Of a stretch of DNA of 64,000 nucleotides, positions 22,524 through 38,500 are shown in pieces. Each line of letters opens with the position of its first letter. Positions within the stretch are counted from its first letter, which is position 1. This DNA is from Trichosphaerium sp. ATCC 40318 (Eukaryota; Discosea; Flabellinia; Trichosidae), in assembly GCA_038496445.1 (NCBI GenBank), contig JALMLS010000311.1, positions 124,001 to 188,000 on the forward strand, written 5' to 3'. The translations under genes and the position numbers were made by a program. The notes under the pieces are model-generated. The model saw nothing but the letters and a program-made list of their open reading frames with translations, was not told the origin of the DNA and did not search any database.

Positions 22524-23799
22524 TTACATTTTTGTCAAAATCAATTGTCCTCTTGGTACCAATCCTAAACAACTACTGTTACGCAGATGTAATACGCGTT
22601 AAAACCGGGTGTACTACGTACCTAATTCAGCCAGAGTCATTGAGTATTTCTCACCACCAAAGACTTGTTTTGGGAAGTTTGTCATGAGTTTAAATGGTTC
22701 ATGTCCGTCTGTTCTCTTTTCATTAATAAAATTCACTACTGTATTTATAGTGTCTCTAATGGAGATGGAATGTGAGTGCATGAATTAGTGTAGAAGCGGT
22801 ATCATACGTTGGTTTAAAGGTTCCACGGATTGCTCTTCCATTTGTTAATCTAATTTGCAACAAGCAAGAATCATAATCAGTTGGCTTTTTAGCAGCAGCT
22901 ACAACAACAGGAGCTGGTTTTGGTACTGGCTGAGCGGGCTTGCCAGAGTTGGCTTGCTTCCTTCTTTCTTTATCTATTCTGATTTGCTCCCTGATCTTTG
23001 CAAGCGCAGCTTTATCAGCAGCTTTCTCCTTTAGAAAAAGCCATCAGTTTTAATTTATAAATAAATCACTATCTAGCCAACCTTTGCTTTTCTCTCACGC
23101 TCCAATTTCCATTCCATATCCTTTCGGTCTTCTTGAGCCTTTTGAAGGAGTTTACCTTGCTCGCGTCTTAATTTTTCAGCTGCCAGTTTATCGGCTTGTT
23201 CTTGTTTTTGTTTTTCTATTCGAATGCGTTTTAATCTCTCTTGAAGACTTCCAAACAATTAGAGAAAAACAGTTTCATTGCATGCTTACGCCTTTTCTGC
23301 TTCTTCTCGTTCCTCTTTTGTCAATTGTCGCTTCTTTGGCGGCTCTTCTACAGTAAGATCGGCCGCTTGTTTGATGTTAAAAGAAATACACAAAATAAGC
23401 TGTTAGCGCATTTTTGCATACCTGGAGTATCTGATGACGTAGTAGGCGCTGGACCAGACGGTGTGCTACCTAAAATCGGTTAATTTAATTATGAATTGAC
23501 GTTAAATACCCAAAGAATAGCCTTGGTGTACTACTATTGGCTCATCTATATCAGGGTCGTCTGAGTGAGCCACTATCCTACGTTTGTTACAAAACGAAAC
23601 AAAAGTAGCGTACCAATCTAGTGCTGGTTGCAAACCTCGCGCTCCTGTTTTTCTGGCGGCTTTTTCAGCTCGAATATCTGGAAAACCCTTACTTTGCGTT
23701 AGAGCATAACAACATGGCGAGTAGACGTAAATTATACGAAAAAATACGCACCATTGAAACAAGCATAGTTTTTATCGAATTAACATCGGATTGAGACAT
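22524..23799 (-). CDS. UBXN1: UBXN1-like protein: N-terminal UBA, coiled coil, C-terminal UBX domain
   Basis: UBXN1 (SAKS1) binds ubiquitin chains through UBA and the p97/VCP ATPase through UBX. The spliced N-terminus MSQSDVNSIKTMLVSM + GFPDIRAEKAARKTGARGLQ, PALDW + LVAHSDDPDIDEPIVV matches the UBA and the following acidic DDP-DEP segment of UBXN1. Then comes a long charged coiled coil (SLQERLKRIRIEKQKQEQAD, EDRKDMEWKLERERKAK, REQIRIDKERRKQANSG), and a UBX domain: LLQIRLTNGRAIRGTFKPTY, TVVNFINEKRTDGHEPFKLM, TNFPKQVF and LAELGLVPRGQLILTKM to stop 22524. The family's FPR signature in the p97-binding loop is FPK here. At least six introns of 45 to 60 bases split the gene. Start ATG 23799 is fixed by the UBA frame. 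Confidence 0.88.
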
Positions 23800-23929
23800 C
23801 ACTACGCGTGTACTCTGCTACTAACTATTATTTTACAAATACTTACTGTCAGACTGCACGTGCCTTAACATACAATCAGTGAATGGTGGTTTAGTGCATT
23901 CTCAATGTCCTTTGATCTTGTTGTTAGCA

Positions 23930-25100
23930 TTAATTGACGCTTAGTTTTAATTGCACGCTTGTAGAAGCTAACGTTGAACTTGCAATGAAAGTTTTGTTTT
24001 TTTCTTTACAATCACATGTACAAGTGAGATGTAGCAGAACTGGCTTGGATTTGAGAGAGTACTTTGCTGTATGTAAAACTACCATCCTTCTTTTCAGGCA
24101 TAATTGAAAATAGAGCTGGTTCAAACGCTTGAAGTGTTTCTATACCAAGACGCGCTTGAGCAAGACTCAAGTACAGTGTTGCCTCCAGTTTACGTAATTG
24201 ACACTTAAAATGTTTTGTTTAGTTTCTAAAAAATCTATGATAGAGTATCGTACGTGAGAAAGGATAGCAGCTGGAACCTTATCAACAAGAATTGGTGCTT
24301 CTAAAAATGGACAAATGTCATCGTTCTTCTACGTGACATTTTAGCTTATTACTTTGACATTTGAACTTTATACATACCTTGCACGCGCCGGTGGTGCATT
24401 TTCTCAATAGTGGAGGTTTATCTTCTTTATTTGCAGTGAGTCTGAATTGATATTCCAAAATCGACGAAAAAACGAATACTCTAACATTTCTGGTTAGTCC
24501 GTTAACGTCACACCAATTTACCTTGTTGGAGTAACCACCTCATATACTTTTTTACACCAATCAAACGCCCTGTCTGCTGGTATTTCGTAATGACAAATAA
24601 TTGCCATTACAGAATCAGAAAGTTTGTATAACACGTTCCAAGGTTCTCTAACGTTTGAAGCGTTGCGTTTGTGTACACGTCTTTGTTTAAACTAACTTTT
24701 GGTCAGCACAACGTACAAATGTCAAAAAAAAAAAACGTACTTGCTCTTGGACTTCCTCAATTATGAATTCACCTACTTTTTCTTTGTCTGGAAAGTGTGT
24801 ATGAAGGAAACAAGATGCAACCTCGCCCACGCCTTATAAAACGTTATTCACGCTCGTAATGGTATCAACGTACCAACCAGAAGTGTTTGCGGCGTTAATT
24901 GTGCTCCATCAGGCTACAGAAGTTAAACAAAAATTATGTCATCCCTACTTTATCTCTTTCGACACTAATGTGGTAGGGAGAGCGCTGTGGCGTACTTGAA
25001 ATTGTATTGGTTTAGGGGCAACATAGTTCTCCTCTTCAACGCCTTCATCATCCCAATTTCGTGACCAAGATGCAGGGTCGTGATTCCAAAAGTCAGCCAT
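23930..25100 (-). CDS. Unrecognised multi-exon protein
   Basis: From ATG 25100 the product reads MADFWNHDPASWSRNWDDEG, VEEENYVAPKPIQFQ, then over an 82-base intron (donor GTACGC) PDGAQLTPQTLLV. Later exons give VASCFLHTHFPDKEKVGEFI, NVREPWNVLYKLSDSVMAII, CHYEIPADRAFDWCKKVYEV, RLTANKEDKPPLLRKCTTGA, DICPFLEAPILVDKVPAAIL, EATLYLSLAQARLGIETLQA and FEPALFSIMPEKKDGSFTYS, ending FVQLKLSVN at stop 23930. The sequence is evenly mixed and folded-looking, without signal peptide or membrane segments. The C-terminal half is helical. I could not match it to a family. It is divergent from the RecQ-like helicase gene, whose start lies 87 bases away. Confidence 0.6.
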
Positions 25101-25186
25101 AGCAAAAATTAATACAATTTACATTAAATGTCAACTTAACACTGTAGCCGTTTTGTGTATTGTTACACGAGTATGAAAGCCCGCCA

Positions 25187-28698
<3,512 letters not shown>

Positions 28699-28861
28699 TA
28701 GTTGTCAGAATGTACAACTCTTGTAAATATAAGTAAAAGACGTTAACTTTTTTTTTCCAGTCAGTTTTCCCTTCACGGACGTTCAGTTCCCAAACATTCA
28801 GTAACTCACTGTCATTGACACATAATCTTGAGAGCAGCACTTCCCTATTCGTTTTGACGTG

Positions 28862-31800
28862 ATGGCGTCTGTTGCGACACCTTTGATTAATCCTGTAGCT
28901 GATACGATCAGTAAACCAACGTTTTGGACTAAATTCCGCGCTAACGTTCGTTTTAATGCGTATTTGACGTTGCTAAGCGGTTTTAGTTCTTGAAGAATAT
29001 TGTACTGGAGAGAAGACAACGCGCACTGCTAGGTACGTTTCAGCATACGCTACAGATACTTCTTGTTTGTGCAAAGATGGTTACGTTAACTAACAACATT
29101 AGGTTGTCAAATCGCCATACCTCTTATTCTCTTGATAGCAGTTGGCCTGATGAGTCTCTTAATAAATGACCAACCGTTTCTGAAGGTTCGCAATCTACAA
29201 AAATGTCACACTTTCCAATCCAAAAAACATAACTATTGCGTAGGGCAAAAATGTCCTTATATTTGAAGAAACTGGTTGTGTGTCACGTACAAATGATTAT
29301 GTCTTCTATCAGGAGAGTGCTAAGCCATACGTTATGAATTACTTGTACTCTGAAGAACCAGGACAAGATGTTGGGCTGCCTACAACCCGCGACTCTGTTC
29401 GTCCACGGAATTACACCAGTAAGCACTCTAATTTTTCTTCGTATTCGAAAAAACATGGAACAAGTAAACAAGAAAAAGCAAACAAAACCTGTTGCACTCT
29501 TGCGTTTTTTGTAGTAGACAGAATGGAAATAATGCTTAATAAACTGTTACCTTTACTGACCACTTGCGACAGAGCTTATGGACTACTTTCCACAATGGCA
29601 TTTAGACGGTCCAAGAGATTATTATTCGGGTGGCCCGCAGTACAACGAAACAATCATGTTTTTCGATAAGCAACCATCGTTTGATGATTCTAATCTGTTC
29701 TACAAGAGGGCATTCAAGTAAGACCGTTTATTATTCATAGTGGTCACTAATTACACTTTTTCTGCTTATAGATCTCTATCTGAATTTGATTATGATCTTT
29801 GCTTTTACGATTGTCCAAATTCATCCGTATTCTTGCCAAATGGAGGTAAACTTTTACTCATCAGTCATTGCGCTTTTTTTTGCTCAAAGAAATAGCATCA
29901 CAAAAAAAAATTATTTATGCCTAACTTCTTTATTTAGCACTTCATTTTGAAACAGTTAATGTGACTAGTAATGAATATAGATACTCTATACAGGTACCAA
30001 ATCGTTATCCTAAAATCATACAACGAATATTAGACTCTTCCCTGAAAAAGTTGTTTCTTTTGGACGTTTACTTCTCAACCACGTGCTTGATTGATACACT
30101 AACATTCTTTTAGGGAGGTATAGGCCATAAATACTTTGCTTCCAATACAATTCAAACTGCACAAGATAGACGTGGTCCTTATAGTAGTCAATTCACAACT
30201 ATGAAAACCATAAACATTGTGAATAGGTTAGTTAACAAAACAGTACACTCGTCTTTTTAATAGCCATGTAGTGCCCTATACCGTATGAATTCAGGATACA
30301 AATTTCCTGTAAACGAATCATCTCCATACGATACAAAGGGTGTGCTAGGTCTGCAAATGTGTTTAAGTGTACGCCATTCTTTTTTGTTTACCAGCTTATC
30401 AATTTACTGTTCACTAGTACTTTTCTCGTATATTCGCGAAGGTTGGAGCGTCATTGAATTACTCAGTACAAGTGTGGGTAATAGCTTTTTCATTGTCAGC
30501 AACACTACCTCTATTCGCGTACAAGTTTGTACTTGAACGACAAGCAGGTCTTACAACAATGACAAGAAAGGTATACTCATTCTTACAGTTGAACGAGTTC
30601 TGCGTCAACTAAACACACTTTTTGTCTAGATGGGCTTAACGGCATCTGTGTATTGGCTAACTAATTACGTACACGATGTGTGTCTTTACTTAATCACAGT
30701 CATTTTTGTTTGGGCATGGGCAGGTGCTTTTCAAGTACGGACTAAATCCGTTCCGGTTAATTTCTTATTTTTTTTCCCTCCGCTCTAGTTCCGCCTCATC
30801 CGTGGTGCACCGTACGTAACTCCAGGTTGTTGGTTGTAAATTAACATATATATAACAGATTTTTATTCTACTTGCACTGCATAGTTTGGGCGCATGGCAT
30901 GTTCTCAATGTCTGTATTTTGGAGCGCAGTTTTTAGGTCTACAACACAATCTTTACTCTTTGGATTTGTTTTGAGTTTAGTACATGTCCTTTTGGGGTGC
31001 CTAGAGAACTACCTAGGTAACCATTCTTACATACAAGAGCATAGTTTTCTAATTGTTCTGTAGTGTTTGAAGCAGGTCAATTTTTATTGTGGCCGCTACT
31101 GTACCCACCAATGGCATTCTATAGAGGTAAGAAAGACATTGGTTTTATTGTTCAAAATCCTAGTTAAGATATCACGCTTATTTGTTTTTAAATAGGTTTA
31201 TTCACTCTTGCTCACGCTCAAGCGTCACCTCATATACTCTTAATGTCAGATGCTGAACGTGTATCTGGGTGGTGCATATTAGTATCATTGGTAACAAGCA
31301 GCGTATTTATTGTGATTGGCATGTACGCACATTAACACTTGACCACACAAAATGGAAACGTATTGTTGATCGCTTATGTTAACTAATTCTTAAGATACAT
31401 GCATGAGATTCTACCAAAGAAGAAGGGAATGCCAAAACCATTCTATTACCCTTTTGTAAATCTGTACAATTTGGTATTCCGTAAAAAAACTGCACCAAAA
31501 TCATTATCTCTTAATAGCATGACATCAACTGTACAAGAAAATCTGGTTAGTTCTTTCACAAAAAAACCTTTAACTTTACACCCTACTTGCGCTCATTGTT
31601 TTTTTAAGATACCAAATGACCTTGAATCTTCAGATGCTTGCCTTATCGTCAAGGATATTACTAAAACGTTCAAGAGTAGAAGGTAAGCACATCTCTAAAT
31701 TGTTTCTTATTTTTTTCTTATCGTATTTTTTTAAGTGGAAATGTTCAAGCTTTACGCGGTGTTTCTTTTCAGTAGATGATGGCACATGCTTTGGACTACT

Positions 31801-33086
31801 TGGTACAGATACTAATGAACTAGCAACGCTAATATCGAAAAGGACCTAATGGTGCTGGCAAAACAACACTCATTGACATCTTATCTGGATCTCAAAGCCC
31901 AACAACAGGTAATCCCACCATTGTCCTACCTGCTATTATATCACCATGTTCTCTAACTTTAAATTCAGGCAACGCACTTGTGTGGGGCTATTCTTTAACT
32001 GGTCAGATTGATGCAATACATAAAATAATTGGATACTGTCCTCAAGAAGATATACTTTACGACGATCTTAGTGTTCGTGAGCATTTGCTCTTCTACGCTC
32101 GATTGAAAGGACATCCACAAGGATCTGAAAGAGATCACATTGAGGACGTTATTGAGCAAGTTGGCTTAGCGAATGAGAGAAGGTAAGCAAACAAACTACC
32201 TTGATACTAAAGTTGATGTCTATTTTAGGCGTCTTGCAAAGGATCTAAGTGGAGGGCAAAAGAGAAGATTGAGTATTGCTATTGCACTAACAGGTAATCC
32301 AAAAGTTGTGTTCTTGGATGAACCCACTGCTGGTTTGGATCCTGGTAACAAAAGAGGTTTGTGGGAAGTCATTCAAAAAGCTAAGGTACAACACAATCCC
32401 ATCGATTACACCAAAGGTTGCAATTATTGCATAATCACAAATTTCAGCAAAAAGACAGGCCTTTTTCTAATTTGAGGCTATAACAAAAAACAACCTTTAT
32501 TGTACACGTGCTTACAATCGCTTTTCTCAGAAAAACAGAGTGTTTATTCTTACAACACACTCAATGACTGAAGCTGATGTATTATGCTCCCGTATGGCTA
32601 TCATAAATCAAGGAACAATCCGTGCTTTGGGAAGTCAACAACAACTTAAAAGTCAATACGGAGAAGGATATAAAATTGATATTTTCTGCGATGATAGATA
32701 CTGCGATAAAGTAGACGAGTAAGTAGTACCATCACACTCCCACTTGCTTCATATTTAACACTTTCTTACTAGTTATGTTACGTCACTAGTACCAAATATT
32801 ATTGCAGGCGACACCAAAGCTAAAGGACACTTGGTTTACCGTCTTCCAAAGGATGCCGCATTATCAAACATTTTCACAGAAATTGAAAAGAAGAAACTAG
32901 CATTAGGTACTTATTAGAGTGGCTTTCTTCACTCCATCTTTTCCTTGTGGCCTTTGTTGACATATTGCTTTTGAAGGTATTAAACATTGGGGACTCTCTC
33001 AAGCAAATCTTGAGGAAGTATTTTTATCTTTAGTAAATGAACCAGAAAAGTATGATAAAGCTGTAGATTTGGAAGTACACCTTTAA
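28862..33086 (+). CDS. ABCA-subfamily half-size ABC transporter
   Basis: ATG 28862 ([20 protein letters not shown]) precedes a first membrane segment [21 protein letters not shown] long extracellular loop follows (29.2-30.3 kb, exons such as [20 protein letters not shown]), then several hydrophobic helices (30.4-31.4 kb, e.g. [20 protein letters not shown]). One nucleotide-binding domain lies at 31.6-32.7 kb: Walker [20 protein letters not shown] (split by an intron at 31812-31852), Q-loop [20 protein letters not shown], signature [15 protein letters not shown], Walker [13 protein letters not shown] and H-loop [10 protein letters not shown]. The C-terminal regulatory domain ends [17 protein letters not shown], as in ABCA proteins, with stop 33086. 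One TMD plus one NBD makes it half-size, like many amoeboid and plant ABCAs. It probably moves lipids across an endomembrane or the plasma membrane; substrate unknown. Confidence 0.87.
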
Positions 33087-33411
33087 TACTCAAGGCTTTT
33101 TACACCATATCTTGCCCTCACCAATAAACAATTGAATAGCCACACCGTAGTATATTTGTCTAAAACCTTGTAGAACATCATCATTTTGGTTGTAGAATGA
33201 AAAACGTACAGTTAACATTGTTTCACATATTTGGCTTACTGAATTGTTTGACAGCCAATCATTTACACGTTCCACAGCATAGAAAGCGAGGCTGTGTTAG
33301 TACAATCAATAGAAACATCGCCCACGATAGGTTTGCTGTCTTATAATTGAACCAGTCTGCTGCTCAACTTTCAAATTTATTTACAATTGTTGTGAAGTGG
33401 TTAAAAAAACG

Positions 33412-33937
33412 TCATTTGTGCTGACTATCAGATATCATGCTCATTGCATCAACAATACCAGTCCTAGTAAAATGAGATCTGTGCGCGTTTAAAACGAAGG
33501 TACCTTAGTTCTTTCATTTGATTTGACATGGATGACAGATTGTCCTTGGCACTAGTTTTCCAGCTTTCTATTTGCAAGAAAAGTGCCGTGGCATCGTAAA
33601 TTGATGAACACAATGCCTGTTCCTCTGCTTTGTGGGCCGCTTTTTCTTTTTTGAGGCTAGCTTTTATTTCTTCTGCAGAATAGTCTTTAAATTGCGCTAC
33701 ACTGTTACAAGTATTATTGACGTTAGACTAAAAGCATACGTACTCTTCTGTAGATGTTTTTACAGTTTCAGACGTCAACGTAGCACCTTTTGAGCGTATG
33801 TGAGATTAATAATACGCGTTTCACGTACTATTAGTGTCTTTTGGTAAAATATTAAATAACGACCCGTCTTTTTGGTCATCTAGTGCTCTTAAATCGGCTA
33901 GAATATCGTCCTTGCTAATATTGTGGCTATTTGCCAT
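33412..33937 (-). CDS. Small helical protein, unrecognised
   Basis: From ATG 33937 the product is MANSHNISKDDILADLRALD, DQKDGSLFNILPKDTN, then over two 42-base introns with GTACGT donors GATLTSETVKTSTEE and VAQFKDYSAEEIKASLKKEK, AAHKAEEQALCSSIYDATAL, FLQIESWKTSAKDNLSSMSN, QMKELR, and a final exon TGIVDAMSMISDSQHK with stop 33412. At about 130 residues and mostly helical it could be a subunit of a small coiled-coil complex, but no family was recognised. It is convergent with the ABCA gene, leaving about 325 bases between the stops. Confidence 0.6.
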
Positions 33938-34160
33938 GAACGTGAGTCCTGTTTATCCCGAAAGTGTTTTGACCTTTTTGTAGGTTTTTCTCTCATTTTG
34001 ATACACATTTTGACACTAACATGAAAGGTACTATATGGTTAACTGCGGATACTCAGCTTATTATTTACAAATACATTACACGCCTATTATTTTTTTTTTG
34101 CTTTTTTCTATTTTGTTCCTTTCCTTGTGGCTCTTCTGCTTGTAGCAGACAGTAAAAAAA

Positions 34161-35166
34161 TTAAGAGTAAGGCATAACATGCCCCCATCTCTTAAATGAC
34201 CACGTAGCTTGGCCTAAAGGAACATTAAAAAAAAGACGTATTCCAAAGAAAAAAAGCCATAAACAGAGCCAATAACGCACTTGTAGAAAAACCAAAGGCT
34301 GTGCGGAACCAATAAGATAACAATAAGAATGTAATATACATGCACACCGCAACTATTAGGTACATTGTAAATGTAGAGTTGCGAGATGTACGTGGTGGAG
34401 CGCTGTATATCTTTTTAACCTTATCTCGCTCCTATAAAACGTACGTTAGTATTTATTGCTTTGGTTTTGTTGAAATAATTTTTTTGCATTTTTAACCCTT
34501 GTAATTAGTTTATTGCGTTGAAAACAACCCTAAAAAACGTACCACCGTTATCTTATTTTTAATCTCCAATATTTCATCTTGAAGTGTGCGTATATCAGCG
34601 TCTACACGCGATTTTTCAGTCTTAGCTGATTTCATTTGGTTTACTAGCTTCTCAAAGCCACTCTACAATGTTATTAGTGAGGAAGAGGTTTTCGCACTTG
34701 CGAAAAAAAAACAACTAAAAATGAACGTACTCTGCCTCTTTGTGTCTCGGTGAGTAGCCGTTCGAACGTTGATATTAGACTGTCCCTTGCACTTATTTTA
34801 TTCAATTGTTCGGTAAACAACCTAGATCAATGGTAAGGGTATGAGTGCGCGCGGTGGTGCTCGTACGTGTCTTGCGCTCGCTGAGCTATTAGAGCTTCTT
34901 TACATTTTGATAAAGTTGCAGTACATTCTGCAAGAGCACTGTCACTCCTGCATTAATTTAATATAAGGTATGAAGCGAGAAAAAAATTTTATACCCGCTA
35001 TTATTATTGTCTGAGAATTCGAGCGCTGTGTGATCAAGTGGATTGTACTATAGCAAAGACTGAGCCGCAAAATAATTTTTCCTATTGCACGCACTTCTGA
35101 TGGTTGTTTGCCCAGTGGCTCTTCAACCGCTCGCGGAATAGCGATTCTTGGGTCTTCGTGTGCCAT
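34161..35166 (-). CDS. Coiled-coil membrane protein with C-terminal hydrophobic segments
   Basis: ATG 35166 opens MAHEDPRIAIPRAVEEPLGK, QPSEVRAIGKIILR. Following exons are helical: CTATLSKCKEALIAQRAQD, LFTEQLNKISARDSLISTFE, RLLTETQRGRSGFEKLVNQM, TEKSRVDADIRTLQDEILEI. After a short basic stretch (ERDKVKKIYSAPPRTSRNST) two strongly hydrophobic segments follow, MYLIVAVCMYITFLLLSYWF and STSALLALFMAFFLWNTSFF, ending GQATWSFKRWGHVMPYS at stop 34161. This architecture (cytosolic coiled coil plus one or two C-terminal membrane passes) fits an ER, Golgi or tail-anchored protein. The family was not recognised. Introns of 40 to 100 bases are placed by frame. Confidence 0.6.
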
Positions 35167-35506
35167 TGTACAGTACTTTAGTTGTATAAGCCGCGGGAAA
35201 GAAATAATTAAGCTATTTGCTCTGTAAACGTCAACCTTATTATTTTCCGTAAACCATTTCTTCTTCTTTAAGCAGTACGAATTGTGTTTGAACCCGAAAA
35301 AGAGCGTTTTAGCATAAGTGCAAAAAACTACGAGTGTATTTGGAATAATAGTTATTGTCTCTTCGCCTGGTATAAACGCTTTCGCGTTGCAATCGTTGTT
35401 ATTGCTAGCTGGAGTGCGTTAATGACGATGTTTCACAGCACTAGTGCCTTTCAAAATGTGAGCGCATATACTTCAAAAAATGAGCACCACCATATTGTAG
35501 GGAGCC
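35167..35506. promoter_or_regulatory. Divergent promoter region
   Basis: These 340 bases separate the start codons of the minus-strand coiled-coil membrane protein (35166) and the plus-strand DOCK gene (35507). An open frame covers part of it on the plus strand (35284-35535) but has no ATG context or domain. I see no clear TATA box. Confidence 0.35.
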
Positions 35507-38500
35507 ATGAGCGACTTGTCGCCGCGCACTTCTGACACTAATCTACATTCGCCATCTAGCTTACGGAAGCACCACACGTCAATAAAGGGTGTGTTTTTAT
35601 GCTAAATACCAATTTAATGGGCTCACGTACTGTGTAGTTGGAGCAAATGAAATTGTGCAGGCTCTTGAAGCCGACATGCCAGACTCCAATAGTAGCGGCG
35701 TAGGGAGCCCCAGAGACACTGAACAGACGTTAATTCAAATAAATCCATCCAAACAAGTGACGGTAATAAAGAAAACGTACCTAAACAAAGCAAACAAGAA
35801 TAAAAGAGAAGAAACACTGTGGGATGGTACCGAAAATGAGTTGGGAAGCAGGATTTGTACGTTTCATGTTAAACAAACGACAACACTAAATGGCGTTACA
35901 TTGCGTATAAATCTAAGAGTAATATTACTCAAAAAAGCCTAAAGAGAAAAAAAAAAACCACATTAAAATACGCACGTGCTTACCCGTCTTCTAGCAAGAA
36001 CAAATGACGAGTTAAATAATTTAAAACCACTAACATCTTTCCCACAAAAACACACTACAGTCATTTCTACTGAGGGTAAACCGCGTGTTCCAGGCGCTGG
36101 TTTTCCTGTACGACGTAATTAGTGCTTAATTTTGATCATAACCTTTTTTCTCTAGCCCACTGATCTTGATTATGTGAAAGGCACGCACGTGCAAGATTGT
36201 ATCGCTAGTTATACTCGCCCGTGGGTGCAAGTGCGTGGGACAAAATATAAAATAGTTGCTGTGTCATAAAATTAACTATGTGCGCTAGGTAGTGTGGAAA
36301 GATCGACAGGAGCATGGTGGAGCTCGTGCTCCTACAGAAAAACAAGACAAAAAATTGCCAAAACAAGTGCGAATGTTAGACTTGCCACCTACTAATAACA
36401 GTAGACTTATCAACTCGATGAGACGCCTGAGGATTATTCTTCATTGCCCCAAAGCGCTCCTCCAGGGTACTTAGATATTAATAGAATGAAATTATTGATT
36501 TTGACGCAGCATGGCGAGGAGAATGACAGCACATCAACAAGAGCTAGATCCGAGATTTATAAAAGAGTTCAGGCGCAAGACAGACGATAAGCATACGGAC
36601 AAGCTTCGAGTATGTGGATTAATTTAACTTTCATTGACGTTGTGTAGGATAAAGAGAGATTGAGGCTGTTTGATACTTATACTCCTTGGGGTGATCACTA
36701 TCCTAATGAAACAGATAAAAGAGGGAGTGACGTTGACAAGTGGGGTGATTTACGCGGCTTTGAGTTTGTTGTTAATCTGAAGCAACTCAGCTTTGGTTTT
36801 CAGACCCAACTGGAACCATACTTTGTTAACTTTATGCTGTACGACACTGTTGAGAAAACCCGTATATCCGAAACAATACAATATACGTGGTTCAGTAGTG
36901 CCGAAATGGAAGCCTATTGGTCACAAACGTTTCCAGCTCATTTTAAGCACTTGGTATGTACCTGACACGTGTTTACTATTTTTTTTGGATTAATTTGTTT
37001 AGAATAACGCTCATGTTACTTTTAAAGCTAAAAGGATGCTATTCACGGTGGCAGACCCAAGGTACTGTGATTTTTGTGTTAGGCTAAGGAAGTACTAATT
37101 TTTTTTTTTACAAGTCCTTCAATACATCTCATAATATGGGTCGAAAAAGTACTTCAGGGCGATATTGACGAAATCCTTCATTTGTACTCAAGCGCCAATG
37201 ACGTAATTATTTCGGATTGACTTTTGTTTCATTGGTGTTTATTTATCTTAGGTTAAAGTAAAGGATATAAACAAGGCTACAGATGAACTAAAGATGATTT
37301 ATTCTTCGAGTGGAAAATACAAGCAACTTCTTTGTTGGACATTCCACCCATTATTCGATGATGAAGGCAATTTAAAAGAGAGTGATAATGATAAATTAAA
37401 GCTTAGGAAGGCAAAGGTACACTAATCATGATTTATAATCACGTGGAGGTTAACATAAAATCAAGGGCGAATTTATTTATTCTCAAACGGTTCTTCAGCC
37501 AAAGTTAAAAATGTCACGTGCTGTTACAGCAAAAGATCTTCACAAGGCACAGAAATTACAACGTGATAGCCCCAAGAGTGATGTACGTACAAAGCTATTT
37601 TTTGGTTGTAGTTATTCCGCTTTGTTTACACCTGCTAGCGCGGTAAATTTATTACTGGTGTCGCTGCTATAAGTGTTACTGCAGTTGAATCGAAAGGAGC
37701 AAAAACTACTTCAAGTAAACCAGCAGCTGGTCTCCCACCTAGAAATGACAATGTGTCTATTGGTACCTTCAGGGGAGGGTAAGTTTCTATTGTATTTTTA
37801 GTTAATTAATTTTACAATAGTGGAACAGATTCGCGTAGAAAGACACGTTTTGCTAGGACCACTGTGCGTCCTGAACAGCAACCACTTGCTCGTTACACAT
37901 CTCCTTCCCTGTTGAAGGTTGAGCCTTTTTTGGAGAGTGCTCCATGCGCTAGGTACTATTACAAATGAAAACAATTTTTTTTTTTGATCTAATTACGGAT
38001 TCAGAGAAGTGCTTGAGATCTATGACAAAAAATATGACTACCTTTCTCCGCATAGAACTTTTGTGAACAACTTGTTCATTTATCCACAGTCAGTGAATCT
38101 CTCAAGTACGTATAAAACTAATATGTTCGTCTTCTTATTGACCACAGATGCAAAACTGGCAAAATCCAAGAATATAAGTGTTAGAGTACAAGTGTTCGAT
38201 AAGTCAAAGTTTTCTAGTAACGATGGGCAGCCATTGAGGGTATGTTTTCAAACAAGAAGCGAGTCATAACTGTAGTATCTTACCTAACTGTGTAGGTATT
38301 GTATAATGAAAGTGGACAGCTTGTTGATGAAGTAACAACGTCTGTGACATACAGAAACCCAAAACCACAATTCTACGATGAAATTAAAGTTGAACTACCT
38401 TGCAAGTTCCCAAAATCACCTGATTATCATATTGTCTTTACTTTCCTTGATGTACCTATCTATTTGAAAAAAAAGAAGGACTCTAAAAAAGATACAACCA

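Noticed and set aside
33090-33275. 61-codon minus-strand frame (MERVNDWLSNNSVSQICETM)
   Set aside because: It reads plausibly, but it overlaps the 3' end region of the ABCA gene, has no recognised domain and no clear splice partner; insufficient support for a gene.
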